A stretch of DNA of 64,000 bases. It comes from Cellulomonas sp. RIT-PI-Y. GTDB lineage: Bacteria; Actinomycetota; Actinomycetes; Actinomycetales; Cellulomonadaceae. Both the position numbers and the translations under genes were made by a program. Positions 8,925 through 16,708 of this stretch are shown piece after piece. The stretch is taken from the NCBI RefSeq assembly GCF_025642745.1, contig NZ_JANZKP010000015.1, positions 1 to 64,000 on the forward strand, in the 5' to 3' direction. How positions within the stretch are numbered: position 1 is the stretch's first letter; every line of letters starts with the position of its first letter. The notes beneath the pieces are model-generated. The model saw only the letters and a program-made list of their open reading frames with translations. It was not told where the DNA came from and did not search any database.

Positions 8925-9704
8925 GTGGACACTTCCCTCGACCCGCATCCCCGATCCGCCGTCCGGGCCCGGGCCCTGACCAAGGTCTACGGCACCGGCG
9001 CCGCCCAGGTGCACGCGCTGGCCGGGGTGGACGTCGACTTCTCCGCCGGCCGGTTCACCGCGATCATGGGCCCGTCCGGCTCCGGCAAGTCGACGCTGAT
9101 GCACGTGCTGGCTGGGCTGGACGCCGCGACCTCCGGCGCCGCCTACCTGGGCGAGACCGACGTCACCACCCTGAACGACGACGCGCTGACCCGCCTCCGT
9201 CGCGACCGGGTCGGATTCGTCTTCCAGTCCTTCAACCTGCTGCCGATGTTCACCGCCGAGCAGAACATCCTGCTGCCGCTGGAGCTGGCCGGGGCCTCGC
9301 CGGACCGGGCGTGGTTCGACACCCTGGTCGCGACCCTGGGTCTGGGCGAGCGACTCAGCCACCGCCCCTCCGAGCTCTCCGGCGGCCAGCAGCAGCGGGT
9401 CGCGATCGCCCGGGCGCTGATCGCCAAGCCCGAGGTGGTCTTCGCCGACGAGCCGACCGGCAACCTGGACTCCCGCTCCGGCGCGGAGGTGCTGTCCTTC
9501 CTGCGCCGGTCGGTCCGCGAGCTGGGCCGCACCATCATCATGGTCACCCACGACCCGGCCGCCGCCGCCTACGCCGACCGGGTCGTCCTGCTGGCGGACG
9601 GACGGATCGCGGGCGACATCCAGGACCCGACCCCCGAGGCGGTCCTGACCGGCCTGGACGCCCTGCGTCAGCTGGAGACCACCAGCCCGGCGGTGGAGGC
9701 CTGA
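8925..9704 (+). CDS. ABC exporter ATP-binding protein (MacB/LolD type)
   Basis: ATPase of 259 residues for the permease encoded next. It has Walker A IMGPSGSGKSTLMHVL, Q-loop FVFQSFNLLP, signature ELSGGQQQRVAIARAL, Walker B VVFADEPTGNLD and switch histidine IIMVTHDPAAAAYADR, the full set for the MacB/FtsE-like subfamily. The GTG start is supported by AGGAG at 8914-8918. The stop overlaps the permease start by one base (TGATG), so expression is coupled. The two-component system upstream suggests induction by an antimicrobial or envelope stress. The substrate is unknown. Confidence 0.95.
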   Translation: MDTSLDPHPRSAVRARALTKVYGTGAAQVHALAGVDVDFSAGRFTAIMGPSGSGKSTLMHVLAGLDAATSGAAYLGETDVTTLNDDALTRLRRDRVGFVFQSFNLLPMFTAEQNILLPLELAGASPDRAWFDTLVATLGLGERLSHRPSELSGGQQQRVAIARALIAKPEVVFADEPTGNLDSRSGAEVLSFLRRSVRELGRTIIMVTHDPAAAAYADRVVLLADGRIAGDIQDPTPEAVLTGLDALRQLETTSPAVEA

Positions 9705-12373
9705 TGTTCCGGCTCACCCTGGCGCAGATGCGCCGCAGCATCGGCCGTCTGGCCGCGGCCGGGATCGCCGTGCTGATCGGCACCGCGTTCGTCGCCGCCA
9801 CCCTGCTGGCCGGCAGCGCGATCAGCTCGATCAGCACCGATTCGATCACCGCCTCCTTCGGGCAGGCCGACCTGGTCGCGCGCTCCGACTCCAGCCTCAC
9901 CGACGAGCAGCTGTCCGCGTTGCGCGCGCTGCCCGGCGTCGCGGCCGTCGACCCGCAGGTGCAGGCCTACGGGGTCACGTTCAGCTCCGGGGACGCCTCG
10001 GTCAACCAGACCGTCATCCCGGTGTCCAGCTCCTCGCAGCTGCAGAGCCAGGAGCTCACCGACGGCGCGTTCCCCACCCGGGACGGCGAGGTCACGCTGC
10101 CGACCGACACGGCGGAACGGCTCGGCCTGGACGTCGGGGACACGGTGACCGTCGACTACTACGGCTGGGCCGCCGCGGACACCCGCACGACCGACGCCGA
10201 GGCCGTCCCCACCGCCGGCGCGACCGGCGAGGACTCCACCACCGACGACAGCGAGGTGATCAGCGTCGCCCGGCAGGCCGAGGCCACCGTGGTCGGCCTC
10301 ACCGACGACCCCCACTCCGCATGGGCGTCGGTCGGCGGTGCGGCCGAGGCCACCCTGCACGACACCCTGGTCTGGGCGAGCGCCACGGACAGCACCGAGG
10401 ACGGAGTGCCCGTGCTCGCGGCCTCCGCCACCTACTGGCTCACCGTCGCGCTGCGGGACGGCGCCGACCCGGCCACCGTCCGCACCGAGCTGACCTCGAT
10501 CCTCAGCACCGGGGATCCGGCGGACACCTCCGCCCCGGCCGGGGTCTTCACCCGCCAGGAGGCCGCGGAGCAGTCCCTGGGCGGTGACGGCGGCCTCGGT
10601 CCGGTCACCGCGGTGGTGCTCTCCTTCGCGGCGATCGCGCTGCTGGTCGCCGGGCTGGTGATCGCCAACACCTTCCAGGTGCTGGTCGCCCAGCGCACCC
10701 GCACCCTGGCCCTGCTGCGCTGCGTCGGTGCGGTGCGCGGACAGATCCGCGGATCGGTGCTGCTGGAGGCGGCGATCCTCGGCCTGGTGTCCTCGGTCGC
10801 CGGGCTGGCGGTCGGCACCGGGCTGGTCCAGGTCACCCTGTGGGTGCTCGGTCGCACGGATCTGCCGTTCCCGGTGCCGCACTCCGTGCAGGTCACCGCG
10901 GTGAGCGTCCTGGTGCCGCTGGTGGTGGGCGTGCTGGTCACGGTCGTGGCCGCCCTCACCCCGGCCCGGGTCGCCACCCGGGTGGCGCCGATCGCAGCGC
11001 TGCGTCCGGTCGACGCCCCCGCCGCCCGCAGCACGGCCGGCCGGGTCCGCCTGGTCCTCTCGCTGCTGCTGATCGTCGGCGGCGCGGCGCTGTTGGCCGG
11101 CGGGGTGGCCATCGTGGTCCACGCCGGCCAGATCGCCGGGCTGGGGCTGTCCCTGCTCGGCGGTGCCGCCTCCTTCGTCGGACTGCTGGTCAGCGCCACG
11201 TTCTGGATGCCCCGCGTGGTCGCCGGGGTCGGTGCCCTGGCCGGACGGTTCGGCATGCCCGCCCGGCTCGCCACCGCGAACACCGGTCGCAACCCGGCCC
11301 GCACCGCCGCCACCAGCACCGCGCTGCTGATCGGCGTCACCCTGGTCGCGATGATGAGCACCGGCGCGGTCAGTGCCCGGTCCACCCTCAATCACGAGTT
11401 GGACAGCCGCTACCCGGTCGACGTGGCGGTCGGCGGCGCGACCACCGTGGACGCACAGGGCGACGCGTCCTACGCCGCGCTGCCCGCCGGTGCGGTGGAA
11501 CAGCTGGACGAGCTGCCCGGGGTCGAGTCCGTCGCGGGACTGGTGTCCCAGGACATCGAGGTCGGCGGCTCCTCCACTCAGTCGCTGGTGATCTCCACCG
11601 AGCAGGCGGCGACCCTGCTGCGGAACGACGCCGTGATCACCGCCGTCGCGGACGACGCGGTGGTGATGCCGACGGCGATGGCCTCCGTCGACGGAATCTC
11701 CGCCGGGGACACGGTCAAGCTGACGCTGGACGGCGAGGTGGTCGAGCGCACCGTGCGTACCGCCGAGCTGGACGGCTGGAACGTGCTCATCACCCCCGCG
11801 ACCGCCGACGCACTCGGGTTCGGTACCGACCCCGCGGTCGCCTGGGTCAAGCTCGCCGACGTCAACGACTCCGGGGCGGCGGTCCAGGACATCCAGTCGC
11901 TGTTCCTGAACGACGCACTCCCGGTCACCGGCGCCGCGGTGGAGCGGGCCGGGTACCAGCGGGCGATCGACACCGTGCTCGCGGTGGTGATCGGCCTGCT
12001 GGCCGTAGCGGTCGTGATCGCCCTGGTCGGCGTCACCAACACGCTCTCGCTGTCCGTGCTCGAGCGTCGGCGCGAGTCGGCCACCCTGCGGGCGCTCGGC
12101 CTGACCCGGCGCCAGCTACGGGCATCCCTGGCGATCGAGGGCGTGCTGATCGCCGGGGTCGGCGCGGTGACCGGGATCCTGCTGGGCCTGCTCTACGGCT
12201 GGGCCGGGGTCGCGTCCGTGCTGTCCGTGGTCGGTCCGGTCACCCTCGCGGTGCCGTGGTCCGACCTGGGCCTGGTGCTGGCGATCGCGCTGGCCGCCGG
12301 GGTGCTCGCCTCGGTGATCCCGGCCCGGTCGGCGGCCCGCACTCCCCCGGTGGCGGCACTGGCCGAGGCCTGA
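9704..12373 (+). CDS. ABC exporter permease with two FtsX domains
   Basis: Permease of 889 residues, the long two-FtsX form common in Actinobacteria. It begins with a membrane helix (about residues 17-40), has a large extracytoplasmic domain rich in Asp, Thr and Ser, and then a first FtsX block near residue 300 (LLVAGLVIANTFQVLVAQRT, RTLALLRCVGA). A second periplasmic region and a second FtsX block near residue 760 (ALVGVTNTLSLSVLERRRES, ATLRALGLTRRQ) close the protein. It is fused head-to-tail with the ATPase gene by a one-base overlap. A 19-bp perfect terminator stem follows the stop. It resembles MacB/Bce-type exporters of peptides or drugs; nothing shows which. Confidence 0.92.
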   Translation: MFRLTLAQMRRSIGRLAAAGIAVLIGTAFVAATLLAGSAISSISTDSITASFGQADLVARSDSSLTDEQLSALRALPGVAAVDPQVQAYGVTFSSGDASVNQTVIPVSSSSQLQSQELTDGAFPTRDGEVTLPTDTAERLGLDVGDTVTVDYYGWAAADTRTTDAEAVPTAGATGEDSTTDDSEVISVARQAEATVVGLTDDPHSAWASVGGAAEATLHDTLVWASATDSTEDGVPVLAASATYWLTVALRDGADPATVRTELTSILSTGDPADTSAPAGVFTRQEAAEQSLGGDGGLGPVTAVVLSFAAIALLVAGLVIANTFQVLVAQRTRTLALLRCVGAVRGQIRGSVLLEAAILGLVSSVAGLAVGTGLVQVTLWVLGRTDLPFPVPHSVQVTAVSVLVPLVVGVLVTVVAALTPARVATRVAPIAALRPVDAPAARSTAGRVRLVLSLLLIVGGAALLAGGVAIVVHAGQIAGLGLSLLGGAASFVGLLVSATFWMPRVVAGVGALAGRFGMPARLATANTGRNPARTAATSTALLIGVTLVAMMSTGAVSARSTLNHELDSRYPVDVAVGGATTVDAQGDASYAALPAGAVEQLDELPGVESVAGLVSQDIEVGGSSTQSLVISTEQAATLLRNDAVITAVADDAVVMPTAMASVDGISAGDTVKLTLDGEVVERTVRTAELDGWNVLITPATADALGFGTDPAVAWVKLADVNDSGAAVQDIQSLFLNDALPVTGAAVERAGYQRAIDTVLAVVIGLLAVAVVIALVGVTNTLSLSVLERRRESATLRALGLTRRQLRASLAIEGVLIAGVGAVTGILLGLLYGWAGVASVLSVVGPVTLAVPWSDLGLVLAIALAAGVLASVIPARSAARTPPVAALAEA

Positions 12374-12391
12374 GCCAGGAGGTCACGGGCC

Positions 12392-12433
12392 CACGACGCC
12401 CCGGACGGACACAAGTCCGTCCGGGGCGTCGTG
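12392..12433 (+). terminator. Strong hairpin terminator after ABC exporter
   Basis: Perfect 19-bp stem (12392-12410 with 12415-12433) and an ACAA tetraloop, starting 18 bp after the permease stop. It lacks a U-tract, as is usual for terminators at this GC content, and may act in both directions toward the convergent gene at 12547. Confidence 0.85.
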
Positions 12434-12546
12434 GCAGGGGCGGCGCGATCGGCGCGCGTCCTCACGCCCGAGGGCGATCCGGGCGCATCGTCGTGCGCGA
12501 AGCACGACCCGGGCTGCCGATCGCCGGGTTTCCCTGCACTGACCGG

Positions 12547-12966
12547 TCAGTGCGTGGCGGGCAGCGTCCAGGCGACCGTCGGCTTGAGCACCAGCGTCAC
12601 CGCGGACACCGCCGCGACCAGCAGCACGAGCACGGTCCAGAGACTCGCCTCGACGCCCATCCAGCCGAGCGACAGCACGATCAGCAGCACCTGCCAGAAC
12701 ATCACCGGCGACCGGGCCCAGCGCTGACCACCCCGCCACACGGCCCGGAGCGCCGCGACCAGCAGCAGGCCGATCCCCACCGCGACCACCGCCATGAACA
12801 CCAGCGGACCGGGCAGATCGCTCCCCCGCACCACCGTCACGACCGAGGCGACGGCCGCCACCACCAGGGCCGCGACCTCCAGGACGAGCAGGCCGCACAG
12901 CACGACGACGGCAGTGGGTCGAGCGGCGGGGGCGGTGATGGCACGGTCATCGGGACGATCGGTCAC
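12547..12966 (-). CDS. Small hypothetical membrane protein
   Basis: I do not recognise this 139-residue protein. It has a charged N-terminus (TDRPDDRAITAPAARPT) followed by four hydrophobic segments in two pairs: VVVLCGLLVLEVAALVVAAV, then PLVFMAVVAVGIGLLLVAAL, then FWQVLLIVLSLGWMGVEASL and WTVLVLLVAAVSAVTLVLKP, with a basic loop (RAVWRGGQRWARS) between pairs two and three. GTG at 12966 follows TAGGGT (12973-12978) by 6 nt, the leaderless pattern seen at other genes here, which supports it as a real gene. Similar short four-helix proteins are common and uncharacterised in Actinobacteria. It converges on the exporter. Confidence 0.75.
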   Translation of the reverse strand: MTDRPDDRAITAPAARPTAVVVLCGLLVLEVAALVVAAVASVVTVVRGSDLPGPLVFMAVVAVGIGLLLVAALRAVWRGGQRWARSPVMFWQVLLIVLSLGWMGVEASLWTVLVLLVAAVSAVTLVLKPTVAWTLPATH

Positions 12967-13355
12967 GGCCCGACCCTACGCCGAGCGGGACGGTGGTCCC
13001 GGGTGAGAGCCCGCTGACCGCGCCGGTCAGAGTGCGGGTCCGGGACCCTGGTCCCAGCAGCCGGACATCTCGGGGCCGGGATTGGTGTCGGCGCGGCAGA
13101 CCGGGGTACCGTGCACACCAGGCGTTCTGGACTCACACAGCTGTGACCGACGCCTCAACGGTTACGCGCCAGAAACCTCCGCGTAACCCCTTGTGCGCTG
13201 CGAGTCCGCCGTGTGACCCTTGAGGCAGCAGTGATCCCGAGCGCCGACGCTCACGTCCCCCCACGAAATGTGTCGTGAGTCGGTCGTGTCCGTTCGCGCC
13301 AGCCGCCCCACCCCCCACGAGGCGGCTCCCCCCTGTGTGCTGAGGAGTGTTCGAG
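12967..13355. other. Upstream regulatory region of whiB1
   Basis: This 389-bp stretch has no convincing gene. It holds the leaderless start of the membrane protein on the minus strand and the whiB1 control region on the plus strand. Recognisable elements are a CACAGCTGTG palindrome near 13137 and the GGTTACGCG inverted repeat at 13160-13188. The segment 13180-13340 is less GC-rich than the genes around it and probably forms a long whiB1 leader. Confidence 0.6.
13160..13188. promoter_or_regulatory. Inverted repeat upstream of whiB1
   Basis: GGTTACGCG (13160-13168) and CGCGTAACC (13180-13188) are perfect 9-bp arms with an 11-bp centre, so the arm centres are about two helical turns apart, as expected for a dimeric DNA-binding protein. 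It sits about 170 bp before the whiB1 start. The protein that binds is not known from the sequence. Confidence 0.6.
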
Positions 13356-13604
13356 ATGGATTGGCGCCACGAGGCTGCGTGTCTGACCGAGGACCCGGAG
13401 CTGTTCTTCCCGATCGGGAACACCGGCCCGGCCCTTCTGCAGATCGAAGAGGCGAAGGCTGTCTGCCGCCGGTGTGACGTCGTCGACACCTGCCTCAAGT
13501 GGGCGCTGGAGTCCGGTCAGGACGCCGGCGTCTGGGGCGGCCTGTCCGAGGACGAGCGTCGCGCGCTGAAGCGCCGCACCGCCCGCCAGCGCCGCGCCAG
13601 CTGA
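13356..13604 (+). CDS. whiB1: WhiB1-type iron-sulfur transcriptional regulator
   Basis: An 82-residue WhiB-like protein whose sequence closely follows mycobacterial WhiB1 and streptomycete WblE. The [4Fe-4S] ligands are Cys9, Cys37, Cys40 and Cys46 (AVCRRCDVVDTC), followed by the turn GVWGGLSEDERRAL and a basic DNA-contact tail KRRTARQRRAS. WhiB1-type proteins bind the principal sigma factor, react with nitric oxide and are essential in mycobacteria. I choose ATG 13356 (MDWRHEAAC) with GAGGAG at 13342-13347; an in-frame GTG at 13347 overlaps that ribosome site. A terminator follows, so it is a single-gene transcript with a long upstream region carrying an inverted repeat. Confidence 0.97.
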   Translation: MDWRHEAACLTEDPELFFPIGNTGPALLQIEEAKAVCRRCDVVDTCLKWALESGQDAGVWGGLSEDERRALKRRTARQRRAS

Positions 13605-13627
13605 GACTTCCGCCCTCCACGCGGACC

Positions 13628-13667
13628 CGCGATGCCCGCCACTCCTTCCGGGGTGGCGGGCATCGCG
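13628..13667 (+). terminator. Terminator after whiB1
   Basis: Perfect 15-bp stem, 13628-13642 pairing with 13653-13667, loop of 10 nt, beginning 24 bp after the whiB1 stop. No U-tract. Confidence 0.82.
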
Positions 13668-13714
13668 CGTTGACCCCCGAGGCGGCACGGTGTTCCGCCG
13701 GGTAACGGAGCACG

Positions 13715-13789
13715 CCGCGAGATCGGTACATCGGTCGTGAGGTCGGTACCCCGGGGACCGAAGTGGCCACCGATGTACCGATGTCGCGG
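13715..13789. repeat. 75-bp palindromic element, copy A
   Basis: Twenty-one-base arms (13715-13735 and 13769-13789) pair at 20 of 21 positions, ending in CCGCGA and TCGCGG. The centre contains GGTCGGTACC and GGGGACCGA, which can extend the stem. Copy B at 14060-14134 has the same length and is identical at 64 of 75 positions by my hand alignment. No coding frame explains it. It lies between convergent genes, 50 bp beyond the whiB1 terminator. Confidence 0.85.
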
Positions 13790-13927
13790 AGAGCCGACGT
13801 CGCTTGGGAGCGTCTGCCACCGGGACGCACAGGCGTCGAACGGCCGGACGGCGTCCCCACCTGGAGTCGCCGCGCGTCGGCCGGTGGTGACCGCACCTGC
13901 GGGGCGAGCCCGCACGGCGGCCAGCCC

Positions 13928-13965
13928 GAGGTCGGCCCTTCACCCTGAGGTCGGCACTTCACCGC
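13928..13965 (+). repeat. Two tandem 19-bp units, core GAGGTCGGCACTTC
   Basis: Units at 13928-13946 and 13947-13965 begin GAGGTCGGCCCTTCACC and GAGGTCGGCACTTCACC. The same unit occurs as a five-copy array on the other strand at 37422-37514. The nearby GCCGACCTCGG at 13986-13996 is a further inverted half. Confidence 0.75.
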
Positions 13966-14059
13966 CGTCCCATAGGACGCAACCGCCGACCTCGGCGACG
14001 GGCAGCCCCGTCGCCCGCCCCCGGAGACCCTCGGAACCAGGGCCGGGCAGCGAGGTGCG

Positions 14060-14134
14060 CCGCGAATTCGGTACCTCGGTCGTGAGATCGGCACCTCGGA
14101 GACCGAAGTGGTCGCAGATGTACCGAAGTCGCGG
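14060..14134. repeat. 75-bp palindromic element, copy B
   Basis: Same layout as copy A: arms at 14060-14080 and 14114-14134 pair at 17 of 21 positions, again with CCGCGA and TCGCGG at the ends. Centre to centre the copies are 345 bp apart in the same orientation. The arms are less perfect than in copy A, so it may be older or relaxed. Confidence 0.82.
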
Positions 14135-14192
14135 GGGGACCGAAGTTGGGGGGGCCGACGCCGCGCAGGGGGACCGGAGCCGAGCAGGAGGT

Positions 14193-14229
14193 ACCGACGG
14201 CGCGTAGGGGTCACCGACGGCGCGTAGGG
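14193..14229 (+). repeat. Direct repeat ACCGACGGCGCGTAGGG, two copies
   Basis: The 17-mer at 14193-14209 recurs exactly at 14213-14229, a 20-bp period. It is the last repeated element before the kinase gene end at 14332 and may be a remnant of the same repeat family as the 75-bp elements (ACCGA core). The rest of 13605-14331 (727 bp) shows no gene. Confidence 0.7.
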
Positions 14230-14331
14230 AGCGACTCTCCCCGGGCACCGCCCACGCGCCCGCCCCACCGGACGGTGTTCGCCGCGCAACCGGTCGGATC
14301 CCGCACCCAGGCGGTTCCCGCTCCCCGACGG

Positions 14332-15819
14332 TCAGGCGACCGTGTTCGCCTCGCGCCCCGGTGCTCGCAGGTGTGCGCGCAGCAGGACCTGCGTGCCTCC
14401 GCCCGTGCGCGGGGCCCAGTCGATGGAGCCGCGCAGCTCGTTGGTGACCAGGGTCGAGACGATGGTGGTGCCCAGACCCGTGCCGGCACCGGCGTCGGCG
14501 GGGATGCCGGCGCCGTCGTCGGAGACCGTGACGGTGAGCTCGTCGTCCTGGCGGTCGGCGCTGATCTCGACGGTGCCGGAGTCGCGTCCGGCCAGGCCGT
14601 GCTCGACCGCGTTGGTGACCAGTTCGGTGAGCACCAGCGCGAGTGCGGTGGCGTCCTCGGCCGAGACCGCGCCGAACGAGCCCTGCACGACGGTGCGGAC
14701 GCTGGCGCCGGCGGAGGCGACGTCGGCCGCCAGACGCAGGCTGCGACCGACCAGATCGTCGAACTGGACGGTCTCGTCCAGGGTCTGGGAGAGGGTCTCG
14801 TGCACCAGGGCGATGGTGGCGACCCGGCGCATCGCCTCCTCGAGCGCGGCGCGGGCCTCCGGCACGTCCATCCGGCGGGCCTGCAGGCGGAGCAGAGCGG
14901 CCACGGTCTGCAGGTTGTTCTTCACCCGGTGGTGGATCTCCCGGATGGTGGCGTCCTTGGTGATGAGCTCCCGCTCCCGACGGCGCAGCTCGGAGACGTC
15001 GCGGCAGAGCAGGACGGCACCGATCCGCTCCTTGCCCTCGGACAGCGGGACCGCGCGCAGGGAGAGCGCCACGCCGTGCGCCTCGATGTCGGTGCGCCAG
15101 GGCGCGCGCCCGGTGAGGACCAGCGGCATCGACTCGTCGACCTGGGAGTGCTGCTGCTCGATCAGATCGGCGACCACCTCGACCAGGGAGCGGCCGACCA
15201 GGTCGTCCATGGCGCCGAGGCGGTGGAAGCAGCTGAGGGCGTTCGGGCTGGCGTACAGCACCTCCCCCTCGGAGTTCAGCCGGATCAGGCCGTCGCCGAC
15301 CCGGGGGGCGCCACGCCGGGGACCGGTGGCGGCGTCCGGCAGCGGGAACTCGCCGCGGGCGATCATGCCCATCAGGTCGTCGGCCGCCTCGACGTAGTTC
15401 AGCTCCAGGCGGCTCGGGGTCCGGACACCGCCGAGGTTGGTCTGCCGGGCGATCACCGCGACGGCGCGGCCGTCCCGGACCACCGGCACCGCCTCCTCGC
15501 GCACCGCGTAGGAGCCGAACCAGCGCGGTTCGCGGGAGCGCTGGGCGCGCATCTCGGACAAGGACTGCCGGAGCTGACCGCGCTGGCCCTCCGGCGGGTG
15601 CGAGCCCACGACGTCGTCGTAGTGCACGGTGGCGCCGGTGGACGGACGGCACTGGGCGATCGCCACGAAGTCGCCGTCCCGGGTGGGCAGCCACAGCACC
15701 AGGTCCGCGAAGGCCAGGTCGGAGATGACCTGCCAGTCGCCGACCAGCAGGTGCAGCCATTCCAGGTCGGCCGCATCGAGGTCGCTGTGGCGCTGCACGA
15801 GTTCGCTGAGGGTTGACAC
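14332..15819 (-). CDS. Cytosolic sensor histidine kinase, PdtaS-like (GAF-PAS-HisKA_2)
   Basis: A soluble 495-residue kinase with no membrane segment. The order is an N-terminal GAF-like domain (about residues 10-150), a PAS domain (about 165-285, IRLNSEGEVLYASPNALSCF) and a HisKA_2/HATPase unit with phospho-His296 in REIHHRVKNNLQTVAALLRL, then VLTELVTNAVEHGLAG and DDGAGIPADAGAGTGLGTTI. This matches mycobacterial PdtaS, which works with an ANTAR regulator that binds RNA. The ANTAR protein at 47343 in this window has a PAS rather than a receiver domain, so it need not be the partner. GTG at 15819 is 6 nt after TACCCT (15826-15831), leaderless. It runs toward whiB1 across the repeat-rich spacer. 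Confidence 0.92.
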   Translation of the reverse strand: MSTLSELVQRHSDLDAADLEWLHLLVGDWQVISDLAFADLVLWLPTRDGDFVAIAQCRPSTGATVHYDDVVGSHPPEGQRGQLRQSLSEMRAQRSREPRWFGSYAVREEAVPVVRDGRAVAVIARQTNLGGVRTPSRLELNYVEAADDLMGMIARGEFPLPDAATGPRRGAPRVGDGLIRLNSEGEVLYASPNALSCFHRLGAMDDLVGRSLVEVVADLIEQQHSQVDESMPLVLTGRAPWRTDIEAHGVALSLRAVPLSEGKERIGAVLLCRDVSELRRRERELITKDATIREIHHRVKNNLQTVAALLRLQARRMDVPEARAALEEAMRRVATIALVHETLSQTLDETVQFDDLVGRSLRLAADVASAGASVRTVVQGSFGAVSAEDATALALVLTELVTNAVEHGLAGRDSGTVEISADRQDDELTVTVSDDGAGIPADAGAGTGLGTTIVSTLVTNELRGSIDWAPRTGGGTQVLLRAHLRAPGREANTVA

Positions 15820-15916
15820 CGGTCCAGGGTAGGCGGCGTCGCTGAACGCCGGGCGACGCGTCCGGGTCCCGGGCTAGAGTCGTCCCCACCCCGAACGTCC
15901 CGAAGGAGCCTTCGCC

Positions 15917-16420
15917 GTGCACCTGCAGGTCCCGCTCGCCCTCGACACCGATGCGCTGTCCGCCGGCCGGATGCTGGCCGATCCGGTGTACGTCCGGGCC
16001 AAAGTCGCGGCGGGCGGCGGCGAGGTGCTGCACGTGGACGTGACCCCGGGCGACGGCGGCGCGTTCACCGTCACGACCCGGCGGTCACTGCCGACCGACC
16101 TGATCCCGCCGCAGGCCCGCGCGTTCATCGGCGACCGGCTGGAGGTGCGGCAGGCCGAGGCATGGGAGGCCGCGGGGCCGGACGGCGGCCGGCGCGGGAC
16201 GGTGGCGGTGGAGATCGCCGGCGCTCCGGTCCGGCTGACCGGCACGGTGGCCCTGATCCCGGGCGGCGAGTCCTCCCGGGTGGTCTACGACGGCGACCTC
16301 AAGGCGAACGTCCCGCTGTTCGGCGCCTTGGTGGAGGAGGCCGCCGCGAAGGCGGTCCGGTCCGCGCTGGAGGCCGAGGAGGCCGTGGCCCGCGAGTACG
16401 TCCGCACGACCGAGGCCTGA
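15917..16420 (+). CDS. DUF2505 family protein
   Basis: A 167-residue protein of the DUF2505 family, which has an SRPBCC-like lipid/ligand-binding fold and no known function. It lacks a signal peptide or membrane helix. Visible features are the N-terminal VHLQVPLALDTDALSAGRML, a strand-rich middle (TVAVEIAGAPVRLTGTVALI) and a long C-terminal helix beginning LFGALVEEAAAKAVRSALEA, as expected for a helix-grip fold. GTG 15917 has AAGGAG at 15903-15908, a normal ribosome site in contrast to the leaderless kinase gene divergent from it. Family call is good; function unknown. Confidence 0.82.
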   Translation: MHLQVPLALDTDALSAGRMLADPVYVRAKVAAGGGEVLHVDVTPGDGGAFTVTTRRSLPTDLIPPQARAFIGDRLEVRQAEAWEAAGPDGGRRGTVAVEIAGAPVRLTGTVALIPGGESSRVVYDGDLKANVPLFGALVEEAAAKAVRSALEAEEAVAREYVRTTEA

Positions 16421-16514
16421 GCCGCCCGAGGCGACGGCCGACTGCACAGCCGAGGCATAACGATTCCGTAACACAGGCCGGGGCTTCGACGCTCTGACCA
16501 GTGGTTTCGCACCG

Positions 16515-16528
16515 TGGGATCGCTTCCA
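16515..16528. promoter_or_regulatory. CebR-like operator 1
   Basis: TGGGATCGCTTCCA, a near-palindrome that matches the CebR/CelR consensus TGGGAGCGCTCCCA at 12 of 14 positions. It lies 25 bp upstream of the -35 box of the sugar importer promoter. Confidence 0.8.
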
Positions 16529-16552
16529 TCACCCCGTTGCCGCGGCAGCCGC

Positions 16553-16582
16553 TTGACACTGTCCCACGATTCGGACGAGAGT
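16553..16582 (+). promoter_or_regulatory. Promoter of sugar ABC importer
   Basis: TTGACA at 16553-16558 is a consensus -35 box. The best -10 candidate is GAGAGT at 16577-16582 with an 18-bp spacer, which is weak. Operators flank it on both sides. Confidence 0.6.
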
Positions 16583-16595
16583 CGGCCGCACGCCG

Positions 16596-16609
16596 TGGGA
16601 ACGCTCCCG
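16596..16609. promoter_or_regulatory. CebR-like operator 2
   Basis: TGGGAACGCTCCCG, 12 of 14 to the CebR-type palindrome, positioned just downstream of the predicted transcription start so that a bound repressor would block elongation. Confidence 0.82.
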
Positions 16610-16618
16610 CACCCTCCT

Positions 16619-16632
16619 TGGGAACGCTTCCA
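16619..16632. promoter_or_regulatory. CebR-like operator 3
   Basis: TGGGAACGCTTCCA, 23 bp (about two helical turns) from operator 2, so two repressor dimers could sit on the same face of the DNA. Confidence 0.82.
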
Positions 16633-16708
16633 CGACCGGCATCGACGCCCCCCTCGGGCGTCGTTACTCAACGGCGATGACGCCGTTCGATCGACAAGGG
16701 AGTCCCCA

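Noticed and set aside
10840-13017. 725-codon plus-strand frame in the exporter permease region
   Set aside because: It is an alternate frame of the permease and then crosses the terminator at 12392-12433 into the opposing gene.
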